Of a DNA stretch of 57,157 bases, positions 29,769-39,877 are shown piece after piece. This DNA is from a virus. Made by a program: the position numbers and the translations under genes. Every line of letters starts with the position of its first letter. Position 1 is the stretch's first letter. The notes beneath the pieces are model-generated. The model saw only the letters and a list, made by a program, of their open reading frames with translations. It did no database searches and was not told where the DNA came from. Where the stretch lies: positions 1 through 57,157 of IMG/VR virus record IMGVR_UViG_3300028829_000632. One strand, 5' to 3'.

Positions 29769-32700
29769 TTAATTTTTTTCTGCTTGAGGTCTTAAAGATA
29801 TACCAGCATACTCTTGATATATGTTATACAAATCATTAACTAATTCTATAGGTAAACTTTTGCTTCTTATATATTGATTTATAACCTCATCGGCTGGATT
29901 ATCAGGCATAAAGGCACCTTCCTTAGATGAGCTATTGCCAACAATATCAAGCGGATTGCCAGCATATCCAGCATAAATAATATCATCCTTAACATCATAC
30001 CAGCCATCATCACTTATAATTCTATAAAGTTTAGTACCATCAATAGTTTTATCTTGTCCTTTTGCATCAGTGTATTTTATTTGTTTAATGCGATCTATTT
30101 TACCAGCAAGGTCTTGCATACCTTTATACTTTAAGTCTTGATAATATCTATACTTATCTAAGATATCTTGACGGCGTTCTGAAGTATAAACTTCGCTAGG
30201 CAAGTCCCTTAAATAACTTACAAATTCATTACCAGTTTGCTGAATTGCTTTTACATCTTGAGATAAAGTATAACCAATAGACTTATCAACATTCATAGTC
30301 TGAGGTTTAATGCCTGTCCCCATATGCCACTCAATATCTTTACGTTCAAGTGGAAATCCTTTAGAGGTTCTGGCAGCTAATTTTACTTCTTCAGCTTTCT
30401 CTTCAGCTTTAAGAGACGCCCAGTATTGTCTAATAATCTGTGTAGTTCCGGGTTCAAAAGACTCAGCTAATTCTAACAAAGCTCGTTGTGTATTTTCTAA
30501 GGACAGCCCTTGCTCACCAACTGCACCAGAATAAATACCTCCTTGATCTTTAGTATCCCCATCTATAATATTTAACAAAGCTTGTGTTAAAAACTTTGGA
30601 TTGGTATAAGGACCAACAGCAGCACCAGCAAGACCAGATAAAGACTCTTCTACTTCTGTATCAGTTAGTTCTTTACCGCCCAGAAGGCTTCCCATTATAA
30701 CTCTGATGGGTTGCTTTGCAAAATCATAAGCATCATACTGGGAAGAGTTTCTAAAGTTAGTAATAATTTCACCGTCTTCGTTTTCTACAAGAGCAGTGTT
30801 GTGCTGACGCACAGTATTTTTATACCAAGGAGCCATTACTTGCTCAAGACCAAAGGCAGTTTCTTTATCAATACCTAAGTTCTCATTAGAGTTATTAATC
30901 ATAGCTTCTGTACCAGCAGTTACTGCTCCAAAAGCAGCTAGGCGGTTTAACCCTGCTCTAATCTGTGCAGCATTCTTATTTTTAATACCATCCCTGACAT
31001 CAGTAACACCCAGCTTAATAACATTCTTTGTTGTTCGTACAATCTCAGAGGGGAACAAAGCATATGTACCAATAGGCAAACGAGATAGCTGACGAGCAAG
31101 AGGAGCCGCTGCATTGTATGTAGGTATGGTTGCCCTAACCCTATCAATAGCTAACTTTTCTAATGCCGCAGTATTTAAATCAGGAAACATTTTCTTTACA
31201 GAATTAAGTTCACTTTCAAAAGACAATAACTTAGCATAGGTATCAGGTAGACCATAAGCCTTACCAGCTTTTTCAATACCTTTTCTATAGCCAGTAGTTA
31301 TAATATTCTTAGGATTAGTAAGCGATTGATTAACATTTCTTACAATCATTTCTGCTGAAAGATCAGAGTCAATAAGCCCTGATCTTTTGAGCATTTCTAA
31401 TTTTGTAATAGCAGCAGGATTATTTAATTTTATTTGTTCTATAGTAGTCTTAACCGCTTCTCTAGCTGCCTTATAAACAAAAGGATTTAAGATGTGTCCG
31501 TTAGCAGCGGTCATAGTTATAGCGCCTATGGTATTTAAAGCATAGGCTGGGATGTCAAAAATAGTTTGTGATGCCTGACCAAGCGCAGCAAGGTTTTGCA
31601 CAGGAGCCATGAACTTATTAGCTTGCTTACTAGAATCAAACAAGTTTACACCGTTACGAATGTATTCAGCCATGTTGTCGCTCATATACATACCCTGTAA
31701 GACACGAGCATTGTTTGCTCTATTACCAAGATTTTCTCTTACAAAATTATCTATGTTACTTTCAGGTCTTATGTACTCAGTTTTTTTCTTATTCTGTCCT
31801 TTGCGAGGACCACTTTTATATTTTACTTGATTACCGTCAGCGTCTAAAACATCTACTTTTTTTGCTATAAGTTTTTTTCTTTCTATCTTTTCAATACGTG
31901 TAGGAAGCTTTGGAAATAAACCACCCATAACAACGAGGCCATCACCTTCCATAACTTTTCTAGCATATTTATCTACATCAGCTAAGTACTGAGCCTGACC
32001 AATAAGTCTTTGTTGAGTATCAAAAGTTTTTTCTATTTTCTTCAGAGGATCGTCTACCTCACCTAAGAGTTCTTTTACTTCTTTGTCAAGAACTTTCTTT
32101 TTAAGTAGAGATTTAACTGCTGGCCTATTGGGAACACTTTCAGATAATCGTACAGCAGCATCAGTAAATAAATCACCATCTCTCTTGGCAAGACTTTTAA
32201 CCATAGCTACAATAGTTTCGTTCTGATCTCCAGCTTCAGTAATGCCCTGCTTGTCTAATAGCTTTCTCATGTTTGTAACTCTACTGGCTATTACGTCGCT
32301 TGTACCCTTAGACCATGTAGCTCTGTTACCAGCAACAGCCTTTTTTATCTGGTTTAAATATGCAGGATTATTTTCTGCCTCATAGAATGTAGTAAAATAA
32401 ACTTCTCCATCCTTGTGACCAAAACCTAACTTGTTCTTTCCTTTAAGCCCTGCTGCTGTATTAAATAATTCTTCATTTGCAGGAATATATTCTCTAATTT
32501 CATCTACAGCTTTTCGGAAGCCTTCTGAAAATTCATCTCCACCCTCACCAGTGCTCAGATAATTATTAACTTTATCTTTCTGAGCTTGACCTAATGTCTT
32601 GTATTCCTTTTTAAAAGCTTTTACTAATCTCTTACCTTGGAATTGTAGGGCGTTAACATTTTCTCTAGATACTCCAGCATCTGCAAGAGGTTTAGCTAAT

Positions 32701-33923
32701 GCGCCGTCACTTCTCAGCAGCCTACCAAGGAATGTGTTTGCATTGCCAATAGTTTCAATTACTTTTCCACGGCTATCTACATTAGGACCAGTAGTATCAA
32801 GGTCTTTGAAAGCAGCTTCTTCAGCGTCTTCTAATCTTTTCTGAACTTCAGGAGTTCGGAAATATCCTTTCTTACGAAAAGCTGCTTCAGTATCTGCTTG
32901 CCCTACAATGTCATCTTCAAACTTAGCTAGTTCAGATTGTTTACCTCTGAGCTTGCTAATACCCTTACCAATACCAGACAAACCGACACCAGCAACAGCG
33001 CCTAGCCCTGTCATAGCTGCAAATTGTTCGTAGTTAAAGTCTTTGCTATCATCAATATTCATGCCAAACTGTTGTTCAGAAGCATCAAATGCTCCCGTAT
33101 AACCAGCACCTGTAGCAGCAGCTTTGCCAACTTTTTTAACAGCGGCTTTAGTGGCAGCAGATTTAGCATGTGTTTTTAAAATTTCTGCTGGGATAGCACG
33201 AGACACGCCTTCGGTAACAGCACGATTAACTGCACCTTTTTGATACCCTGCCTGTGTAAGACTTTTAATTAATTCCTTTTTAAATAAATTAATTGCAACC
33301 TTAGATGCCCCTCTTTGACCAGCCATTTTGGCTACGCCACCCACACCAAAACCAAATACTAAACTACCCCATGTAGTAGGATCAAGTGCTATTTGTTTAG
33401 CGGCACGCGCTCTTGAACCCCAATCACTGTCAGTCTTTTCATACATATCAAGTGAGTCAATCCATGCTTGTTTGGCATCATCCTTCATATCAAATGTAGT
33501 TAAAGCAGTTTCAGCTATACCTTTACCAGCTACATTAGCAAGACTCCAACCAATCTCAGAATGTCTTTCCTTTAGCCACTGAGCAAGTTTAGCTGGGTCA
33601 CGCTGCATTTCAATAGGTATTGGACCCTTTTCACTTTGATAAATCTTTCTGGCAGAATCAAGCCATGCTTTATTAGTATCAAGACTATCCATAGTAAATG
33701 TTGCATCAGTAGGTTGTGGGCCTTCTGCTGCTGCCTGTTCCATAGGACTAGGAATAGGTTCTGCTAAATTATCAAAAAGATTTGTTGTAGGTTTAGATTC
33801 TAAATTATCAAAAAGATTTGTTGTAGGTTTAGATTCTAAACTACTAATAGGTTTAGTTTCTAAACTGTCAAAAAGATTTGTTGTAGGTTTAGATTCTAAA
33901 CTATCAAAAAGATTTTCAGCCAC
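29769..33923 (-). CDS. Very large internal virion protein (1384 aa)
   Basis: Seen: 1384 aa, the longest gene. The N-terminal ~55 residues hold repeats of NLFDSLESKPTT (36-bp DNA units). Residues ~170-320 are Ala/Gly-rich with amphipathic and hydrophobic stretches (AATGAGYTGAFD, GLGAVAGVGLSG). The rest is highly helical and charged. Known: podovirus ejection proteins such as T7 gp16 are this size and precede or follow a second internal protein. Inferred: an internal/ejected virion protein. No lytic transglycosylase motif was recognised. Confidence 0.7.
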   Translation of the reverse strand: MAENLFDSLESKPTTNLFDSLETKPISSLESKPTTNLFDNLESKPTTNLFDNLAEPIPSPMEQAAAEGPQPTDATFTMDSLDTNKAWLDSARKIYQSEKGPIPIEMQRDPAKLAQWLKERHSEIGWSLANVAGKGIAETALTTFDMKDDAKQAWIDSLDMYEKTDSDWGSRARAAKQIALDPTTWGSLVFGFGVGGVAKMAGQRGASKVAINLFKKELIKSLTQAGYQKGAVNRAVTEGVSRAIPAEILKTHAKSAATKAAVKKVGKAAATGAGYTGAFDASEQQFGMNIDDSKDFNYEQFAAMTGLGAVAGVGLSGIGKGISKLRGKQSELAKFEDDIVGQADTEAAFRKKGYFRTPEVQKRLEDAEEAAFKDLDTTGPNVDSRGKVIETIGNANTFLGRLLRSDGALAKPLADAGVSRENVNALQFQGKRLVKAFKKEYKTLGQAQKDKVNNYLSTGEGGDEFSEGFRKAVDEIREYIPANEELFNTAAGLKGKNKLGFGHKDGEVYFTTFYEAENNPAYLNQIKKAVAGNRATWSKGTSDVIASRVTNMRKLLDKQGITEAGDQNETIVAMVKSLAKRDGDLFTDAAVRLSESVPNRPAVKSLLKKKVLDKEVKELLGEVDDPLKKIEKTFDTQQRLIGQAQYLADVDKYARKVMEGDGLVVMGGLFPKLPTRIEKIERKKLIAKKVDVLDADGNQVKYKSGPRKGQNKKKTEYIRPESNIDNFVRENLGNRANNARVLQGMYMSDNMAEYIRNGVNLFDSSKQANKFMAPVQNLAALGQASQTIFDIPAYALNTIGAITMTAANGHILNPFVYKAAREAVKTTIEQIKLNNPAAITKLEMLKRSGLIDSDLSAEMIVRNVNQSLTNPKNIITTGYRKGIEKAGKAYGLPDTYAKLLSFESELNSVKKMFPDLNTAALEKLAIDRVRATIPTYNAAAPLARQLSRLPIGTYALFPSEIVRTTKNVIKLGVTDVRDGIKNKNAAQIRAGLNRLAAFGAVTAGTEAMINNSNENLGIDKETAFGLEQVMAPWYKNTVRQHNTALVENEDGEIITNFRNSSQYDAYDFAKQPIRVIMGSLLGGKELTDTEVEESLSGLAGAAVGPYTNPKFLTQALLNIIDGDTKDQGGIYSGAVGEQGLSLENTQRALLELAESFEPGTTQIIRQYWASLKAEEKAEEVKLAARTSKGFPLERKDIEWHMGTGIKPQTMNVDKSIGYTLSQDVKAIQQTGNEFVSYLRDLPSEVYTSERRQDILDKYRYYQDLKYKGMQDLAGKIDRIKQIKYTDAKGQDKTIDGTKLYRIISDDGWYDVKDDIIYAGYAGNPLDIVGNSSSKEGAFMPDNPADEVINQYIRSKSLPIELVNDLYNIYQEYAGISLRPQAEKN
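33774..33912 (-). repeat. 36-bp repeats in the large internal protein
   Basis: About four units encoding NLFDSLESKPTT-like 12-mers (one degenerate) lie at the start of the 1384-aa gene. Unit-to-unit DNA identity is high, pointing to recent slippage or conversion. Confidence 0.8.
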
Positions 33924-33938
33924 TAAATAATTCCTTTA

Positions 33939-36437
33939 CTATTGAGAGGCTTTGTCAAAAGCCGCTTGACCAAACTTAGAAACAAAATCTCTTTCTACTC
34001 TATCATTATCAAATTTAGGATCAGCTAAAAGCTTTTTTAACATACTTTCTGGAGTAGCAGCCGGTGCAGTACTGCCACGCATTGCTGTTTCTAATCGTTC
34101 CTCAGTAGCATCCTTGCCAAGTGCGTCCATTCTTTTTCTTGCTGCTTCGGCCATTTCCTGTGCCTCAACATAAGCAGCAGAACTGCCTTGTGCAGTTGGG
34201 TTTGCTTGATATCTATTATTTAGTATTTTAATAGCATACTCTGAAAGATTAGACATTTTTCTAGCATCGGCTCCTTGTAAAGGATTACCATTTTTTGTTA
34301 CCGTTCCTGTTTGTCTATCAAATGTAAATCCAAACTTTTGTGCAATAGCGCCTCTTAAATCTTCTCTTGTTGCAGTAATATCAAAAGCTTTAGTACTATC
34401 AGCATCAGGAAGCAGATCGTCAAAAATACTAGCAAGAGAAGCTGCATTTGCAAGTATGTCTTTTCTTTTCTGTGCAGGAAGAGCAGCAAGTTCTTTTTGT
34501 CCAGCACGGTCTAGGTTAAGAATAGATAAATCCTGTGCATTATTTTTTTGCAGAGTCTCTAGATTTCTTTCTAGTTTTCTATCAATAATTAAAGTCTCTT
34601 TATCAAACTCTTCTTTATCAAGTTCACTAAGCTGTTCTCTTTGCAACAGTCTTTCAGCAACCACTGTCTCAGTCATACCACCCATAGCACCAGAAATTTG
34701 CTGGACAATACTTAAATTAGGATCACTGAATGATTTAGCAGCTACACCAAAAGCCTTAGACAAAGTTATGTTGCCATCACGACCAGTAATTTCTTCTCTA
34801 CGTCTAAGCATTTCATCAGCAAGTCGTTTAGTCTGGCTATCAGATAATGTATTAAATGCATCTGACTCAGCAGTACGCTGCTCTTTCATAAGTCTATTAC
34901 GCTCTGTTCTATATGTTAAATCTTCTGCTCTTGCAGCAGCAACTTCACTAGCAACTCTGTCATCCATACCAGCTAGTCGTCTAAGAATATCTGTTCCTAC
35001 ATCATATGGTTTTTCATTAGGAGGAGCAGCAGGAGGAGAAGAAGGAGTTCTAGATTTTACAGTTTCTGGAGCCATGAGACCCCCAACTTCTAGATTAGGA
35101 GAAACAACTCCTCTACTAATATCTTCATCAACAGCAGCAGTAGGCACAGGATTCTTAATACTAGAAGATTGATCTATTAATCCTAAAACACCAGCTTGTC
35201 TAGCAGACGGACTTAAATTATCTTGTAACATATAATTTTTACCAGTTCTTTTGCCCCGTGCGTCTGGATATTCTAATTTACTGCGTTGCGGTCCGTCTCT
35301 TTCAATTTGCTCTGCTCTAGCAATATCATCAGGTTCCTTTGTTGCCCTTAACTCTGTTGCTAGTTGCGCCAAAGCTAACGATATGTTTTCTGAATTTCTA
35401 TCTTGAGTAATTCTTTTTTCTTCTTCTCCAATTATCTGTCCTGATTCTTTCCTATAAACCACACCAGACAGACCATCATTTAAACGACCGCCCTCGGCTC
35501 TAGTCACACCAGCGCCCATTCCTCCAAAACCACCACCATAGTACATACTAGCAGCCTGTAGACCAAGGCCCAGTAACTGTGATCCCGTACTCGGACCTTG
35601 CTGCCCCGGAGCAGTAGTCTGCCTATTCATGGAAGGAATAGTATTTAAAGGATTAGCATATACAGTACCAGAATACTCTGCTAATGCAGCCTGTGGTTCA
35701 CCACGCTGCTCAAGAAATCTAAAGTAAGCCTCATCTAAAGCTTCCTGTGCTAGTCCTCTACGTTGTTCGCCAACGCCTGCTAAAGCACCCTGCTCTGCTA
35801 AACCAGAAGCAAACATAGCTGGTCCCGCCTTAGCTAAATCTTGAGCTTGTCCTCGTTCTCTAGCTTTTTGAGCATTAAATTCTTGACGACCCTGAAGAAA
35901 AGCTTGCTGTAAGCCTTTAGATTGAATATCTCCAAGACGTTGGCCTTGAGCTTCGCCAAGTAATGCAGCCTGTACACCAGCCCTAGAACCAAGACCACTC
36001 ATACCACCAGCACTTACTGCTTGCTTTTCAAACTGAGGTAAGATTCTAGTTTCAAAATCTTCTTGAGCTTTACGTTTTTCAACATCAATAACAGCTTGCT
36101 GATAAGGATTCATATACTGTTGTGCAGTATCAGCCGTAAACTTTTCACCCTGTTGGCGTGTAATACCTAGAGCTTCTTGCTGAATAGGCGCTGATAAACC
36201 TACAAGACCTTCAATACCTGCTTGAGCATCTAGTTCCTGTTGAGTAAACGGAGCAATAGTTGCACCTTCATAAGGAACATAGCCTTCAGCAACACGCTCA
36301 TCGTAAAGTCGTTTTGCCTCATCGGCAATTTCTGCAACCTTTGGCGCAATCTCTTCAGGTAGCTTTTGTGTCTGTTGAACCATAGTAGTCTGCGGTTGAC
36401 TCTTAGAACTACCAAATAGTGAAGATAGGAAACCCAT
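33939..36437 (-). CDS. Internal virion protein (832 aa)
   Basis: Starts MGFLSSLFGSSKS, an opening typical of marine podovirus internal proteins. The first ~270 residues are Gln/Ala-rich helices with a Gly-rich turn (SAGGMSGLGSRAG); residues ~310-330 are Gly-rich; the C-terminal half is long charged helix. It lies between the 270-aa protein and the 1384-aa protein. Inferred: internal or ejection protein working with its neighbour; enzyme motifs were not seen. Confidence 0.65.
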   Translation of the reverse strand: MGFLSSLFGSSKSQPQTTMVQQTQKLPEEIAPKVAEIADEAKRLYDERVAEGYVPYEGATIAPFTQQELDAQAGIEGLVGLSAPIQQEALGITRQQGEKFTADTAQQYMNPYQQAVIDVEKRKAQEDFETRILPQFEKQAVSAGGMSGLGSRAGVQAALLGEAQGQRLGDIQSKGLQQAFLQGRQEFNAQKARERGQAQDLAKAGPAMFASGLAEQGALAGVGEQRRGLAQEALDEAYFRFLEQRGEPQAALAEYSGTVYANPLNTIPSMNRQTTAPGQQGPSTGSQLLGLGLQAASMYYGGGFGGMGAGVTRAEGGRLNDGLSGVVYRKESGQIIGEEEKRITQDRNSENISLALAQLATELRATKEPDDIARAEQIERDGPQRSKLEYPDARGKRTGKNYMLQDNLSPSARQAGVLGLIDQSSSIKNPVPTAAVDEDISRGVVSPNLEVGGLMAPETVKSRTPSSPPAAPPNEKPYDVGTDILRRLAGMDDRVASEVAAARAEDLTYRTERNRLMKEQRTAESDAFNTLSDSQTKRLADEMLRRREEITGRDGNITLSKAFGVAAKSFSDPNLSIVQQISGAMGGMTETVVAERLLQREQLSELDKEEFDKETLIIDRKLERNLETLQKNNAQDLSILNLDRAGQKELAALPAQKRKDILANAASLASIFDDLLPDADSTKAFDITATREDLRGAIAQKFGFTFDRQTGTVTKNGNPLQGADARKMSNLSEYAIKILNNRYQANPTAQGSSAAYVEAQEMAEAARKRMDALGKDATEERLETAMRGSTAPAATPESMLKKLLADPKFDNDRVERDFVSKFGQAAFDKASQ

Positions 36438-36439
36438 CG

Positions 36440-37252
36440 TTATGTCCTCTCATTTATTGAAGATGTTAAGGAAGCCAAGCCATTAATTTCATTAGGCTGT
36501 TTAGTATTTCCATAAGCATCTTTACGAATATCTTTTACAACATTATCCATGATATCTGCACCTTCATCTGCATTACCATTTCCTAGTGCTGCCATTGTAT
36601 GACTATCAATTACATACTCAGAAGGGCTAACTGCTAGTGTACCTACTTGTTTAGGATTGTCAAGTGTACCTACTTGCTGTCCCATAGCTCGTTCAACAAT
36701 AGGCATGTATACATTATCTTCCATGCCACCACCGTCTCCTTCAACTCTACCTGAGAACTCTCCACCAGCCTTCAGTCCCATAATACCACCACCATACCTA
36801 GCATTAAATTCCATAGGATCAGTATCTTCCATCATAGCCATTTCCATAAACGGCTGGGCTGCTTGAGTATCAGCTAAACTATACTGTGTTTCTACTGCTT
36901 CAGTAGTATCCACACCGGAATTTTTAGTCAGAACTTCAAGTGCCTTAGCTGCTAGTGAGTCTCCATCAGGAAGCGTAGCTGTAAGAATTTCATTTACATT
37001 CTGCTTTACATCCATCTCTGCCATATCTCTGCCTGACATAGGAATAGGAACAGGGATAGGAGCCTGTGTATTCATAGGCACACCAGCCAGTCCAGAAGGT
37101 GCTTGAGGAGCCATAGGAGCTTGCACAGGAGCCGCTGGATTAGGCATACCCGTCATAGGGTTAGGCACACCTTGAGCTACTCTCATGGCTTCCATAGGCT
37201 GTGCATTAGCCATGTTTCTATACTTCATAGCTTGATCTACTGGCATATTCAT
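36440..37252 (-). CDS. Pro/Met-rich virion protein (270 aa)
   Basis: The first ~75 residues are rich in Pro, Met, Ala and Gln. Later come GGGIMGLKAGGEFSGRVEG and SPSEYVIDSHTMAALGNGNAD. Known: the GG.F.GRV.G.GDGM...LSPGEYV pattern recurs in uncharacterised structural proteins of marine phages. Inferred: virion structural or assembly protein. It overlaps the upstream 67-aa gene by 4 bases, and a candidate promoter lies at 37300-37328. Confidence 0.65.
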   Translation of the reverse strand: MNMPVDQAMKYRNMANAQPMEAMRVAQGVPNPMTGMPNPAAPVQAPMAPQAPSGLAGVPMNTQAPIPVPIPMSGRDMAEMDVKQNVNEILTATLPDGDSLAAKALEVLTKNSGVDTTEAVETQYSLADTQAAQPFMEMAMMEDTDPMEFNARYGGGIMGLKAGGEFSGRVEGDGGGMEDNVYMPIVERAMGQQVGTLDNPKQVGTLAVSPSEYVIDSHTMAALGNGNADEGADIMDNVVKDIRKDAYGNTKQPNEINGLASLTSSINERT

Positions 37253-37452
37253 TTGTTCTGTCCATAATCTGATTCAGGAGAACCTAAGTAATCATTACTA
37301 TTATACTGTATTTTCTTTATATTCCCAAATGTTTGGTTCTTTTCATTTAAGTTATGACGAGTAGGATCAATAAACTGTCCCGTATTAAGATTACCAAAAT
37401 ACGTACTATCGTTTACTAAACTAAAATGTGTTCCTAATTCAGATTTTGCCAT
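37249..37452 (-). CDS. Small polar protein (67 aa), unknown
   Basis: Rich in Asn, Gly, Tyr and Ser, probably extended or part of a virion surface. Overlaps both neighbours (4 and 19 bases). No family recognised. Confidence 0.65.
   Translation of the reverse strand: MAKSELGTHFSLVNDSTYFGNLNTGQFIDPTRHNLNEKNQTFGNIKKIQYNSNDYLGSPESDYGQNK
37300..37328 (-). promoter_or_regulatory. Candidate promoter for internal virion protein genes
   Basis: On the minus strand TTGGGA (37328-37323), 17 bp, TATAAT (37305-37300), inside the 67-aa gene and ~50 bases before the 270-aa gene. Same spacing as the better-supported promoters, but without an extended -10. Confidence 0.5.
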
Positions 37453-37709
37453 GATGTCTCTACTCCTAAACTAACATATCCTTTAAACTTACCAGTGCTT
37501 GCTGAATATGCTATGTCACCCTTCTGTGGTCTACCAATTTCTGTTACTGTAACAACAGTATAAATATTTGTAGATGGTTTACTATTAACTTGTAAATCTC
37601 TTGAGTTTAGCTCTTGTACTAAAACTGATCCCCATCTTTGAATACTACTATACATTTCAATAGGGTCTTTAAAATATCTTCTTTTAAATAAAGTAGGGTA
37701 TCTTGCCAT
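37434..37709 (-). CDS. Small tail-region protein (91 aa), unknown
   Basis: Beta-rich second half with VTVTEIGRPQKGD and a Trp near the end. It sits between the nozzle-like protein and internal proteins, overlapping each by one or more bases. Possibly a tail or neck component; no family recognised. Confidence 0.65.
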   Translation of the reverse strand: MARYPTLFKRRYFKDPIEMYSSIQRWGSVLVQELNSRDLQVNSKPSTNIYTVVTVTEIGRPQKGDIAYSASTGKFKGYVSLGVETSWQNLN

Positions 37710-39877
37710 TATCTTTCACCATCACCTTGGACTGCCAGTCGGATTGATCCCCATCTCCAACTAGCATTATTTGAATCACAAGATACCCTTACTACCCCTT
37801 GCCTTCCTCTTGACCTTAAATCAACTTTTTGAGTTGTTTCTGTCACATCAAATTCTTTTGTAGTTTTTTCCGTACTTTCTGGAAACTGTTTAGTAATAAG
37901 TTTTAGTTTGATCTTACCACCGCTTAAATCAAAATCAGGAATAAGTCTGCTCATATACATCAAAGCATTACCATCATCAATATCAAAATCACCTGACTCT
38001 ACAAATGAAGTAAGTGTTTCACCGTTAGCAGTAAAGACACTAGGCGGTTCATTATCATATACTAAGTTACCGCCAACTGTAGCACCAGTTGTAATTGTAT
38101 TACCAAACACTTCTCTATCAGCAAAGGTAGTAAAGATCATATCCCCATAAACCCAGTACCCTTCTTCAGGAGAATAGATAACATAACTATCACACTCAGT
38201 ACTGTTAAGTGAAGGATAGAGCCAGATAATTTCCTGAAACTCAGAGTTAATACCAGCAAATACTTTATCAGTATAGTCTTGGTTTATATTTTCAAAAATA
38301 TATCTTCTAACTGTGCAGTTTAATGTTTCTACTTGACCAGCAAAAGAATAGAAGTTATCACTACCCATCCAGTATGTAACACCATTATAATCTAGTCCTG
38401 CATGTTGTCCTACTAAACCACAATTAGAACCAACCTGTTCAAAATTAAAAATAAATGGTGGCCCTGCATAACTCATAGTCCATAATGAATTATCAGTCCA
38501 AATATTAATAGCATTCTTTGACCGTGCTGCCCCTACAATTTCTGTACCATCTGTTAGTACAACCTCACCTGATGTAGTACTAAGAGAAGGAACCCAATTT
38601 GTTCTGTCATCTTGATCTGACCAACGAACAAGCATAGGATCAAAAGGACCGCTAATGCTTGCCGTAGCTGTGTAACTATTAGACCCAAGAGCAATTAGGT
38701 GTCTGTCATTAGGAGAAACAATAATAGAGTTGACACTGATAGGAGATGTTGTTACAGTTGTAGCGTGTAAAGGTGTTGTACTGGCATCACTATCAAAATA
38801 GAAAATGTTAGAACCTTTTCTATTTGCAACAATATCCTCGCCCCAGTTATCAAGACTCCAGTTAGCTAGTGTTAATCTAATATCACTAGCAGATACAGAG
38901 GAAGGGCTGTTCCATCCTCTACCAACAGACTGCTGATAGATCAATGCGGTCATATTAAGACTGGCTGTTATATTAGTAGTAGCACTAGCCGCTGTATCAG
39001 TTGATATAATAAGTTGAGTACTAGCAACAGATACAATAGTAAACTCAGGTCCGCCTACACTGACTGTTGTCCCTGCACCATTAACAATAAACGGCTGAGA
39101 TAGAATTAAATTACCACCTACTGTAGCAGGAGTCACGCTTGTATTAGCAGGTCTAAATACTACAAAGTCTCCAGCAGTTCCGCTATGAGCGGCATCACAA
39201 GATATAGTAACTAATACATTACTCCCTGTGGTTGAGATTTTACTTATCCCTACTGAAGTAGGAGGCGTAGCATTATATATAGCAGCAGAATAACCAAGAC
39301 CTGCGGTAGCTACAGAAGGGCCAGTAGGAATATAGTAGTTAAAAGTAGCAGCACCTGCATCTGCTGAAGTAGCTGCTGCTGCGGTTGTAACTTCAATTGT
39401 AAAAACATTAGAACTTGTAATAGAAGTAATTGGATAAACATTTCCTGTCAGACTAACATTGCCACCAAAAACAGCAGCAGAAGTAAAATAAACATAATCA
39501 CCTATAGCTTTACTGTGTCCGGTATCAGACACGCACACTCTTGTTTGCCCAGCACTTGTTCCAAAAACAGCCGTTAAAGTTACAGTAGAAGCAATAGGAG
39601 TAATATCATACAACTGATCTCCGCTCATTGTGTACAGTTTATCTGGTGTACCAAAAATAGCACGGGCAATTCTATCTGAATCACGCCATGTAACTAAATC
39701 TCTAGCAGAACCGTCAAAGGCTGCGCTTACTCTAGTCGTGTATCCTCGCATGTTCTCAGGTTTCTGAGCACGGAAACGCACTCGATTGCCATCAAACCAT
39801 TTATCACCTTCAGCAAACTGAGTGGTTTCTCTATGAAACCCTTGCTGAAACTCAAACTTTGCAAGTTTACTTGTCAT
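37709..39877 (-). CDS. Tail nozzle/tail tube-like protein (722 aa)
   Basis: The first ~120 residues (FHRETTQFAEGDKWFDGNRVRFR, then LVTWRDSDRIARAIFGT) are typical of large beta-propeller-like podovirus tail proteins. The long middle is Thr/Ser/Val-rich beta, and the end returns to charged beta (VDLRSRGRQGVVRVS). Known: P22 gp10 (472 aa) and T7 gp12 (794 aa) form tail nozzles and lie near connector and fibre genes. Inferred: nozzle/hub protein. Overlaps the next gene by one base. Confidence 0.6.
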   Translation of the reverse strand: MTSKLAKFEFQQGFHRETTQFAEGDKWFDGNRVRFRAQKPENMRGYTTRVSAAFDGSARDLVTWRDSDRIARAIFGTPDKLYTMSGDQLYDITPIASTVTLTAVFGTSAGQTRVCVSDTGHSKAIGDYVYFTSAAVFGGNVSLTGNVYPITSITSSNVFTIEVTTAAAATSADAGAATFNYYIPTGPSVATAGLGYSAAIYNATPPTSVGISKISTTGSNVLVTISCDAAHSGTAGDFVVFRPANTSVTPATVGGNLILSQPFIVNGAGTTVSVGGPEFTIVSVASTQLIISTDTAASATTNITASLNMTALIYQQSVGRGWNSPSSVSASDIRLTLANWSLDNWGEDIVANRKGSNIFYFDSDASTTPLHATTVTTSPISVNSIIVSPNDRHLIALGSNSYTATASISGPFDPMLVRWSDQDDRTNWVPSLSTTSGEVVLTDGTEIVGAARSKNAINIWTDNSLWTMSYAGPPFIFNFEQVGSNCGLVGQHAGLDYNGVTYWMGSDNFYSFAGQVETLNCTVRRYIFENINQDYTDKVFAGINSEFQEIIWLYPSLNSTECDSYVIYSPEEGYWVYGDMIFTTFADREVFGNTITTGATVGGNLVYDNEPPSVFTANGETLTSFVESGDFDIDDGNALMYMSRLIPDFDLSGGKIKLKLITKQFPESTEKTTKEFDVTETTQKVDLRSRGRQGVVRVSCDSNNASWRWGSIRLAVQGDGER

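Noticed and set aside
34456-35172. 238-codon plus-strand frame inside the internal virion protein gene
   Set aside because: Antisense shadow of a long coding gene, Ser/Leu/Arg-rich as expected from reverse reading, with no start signals.
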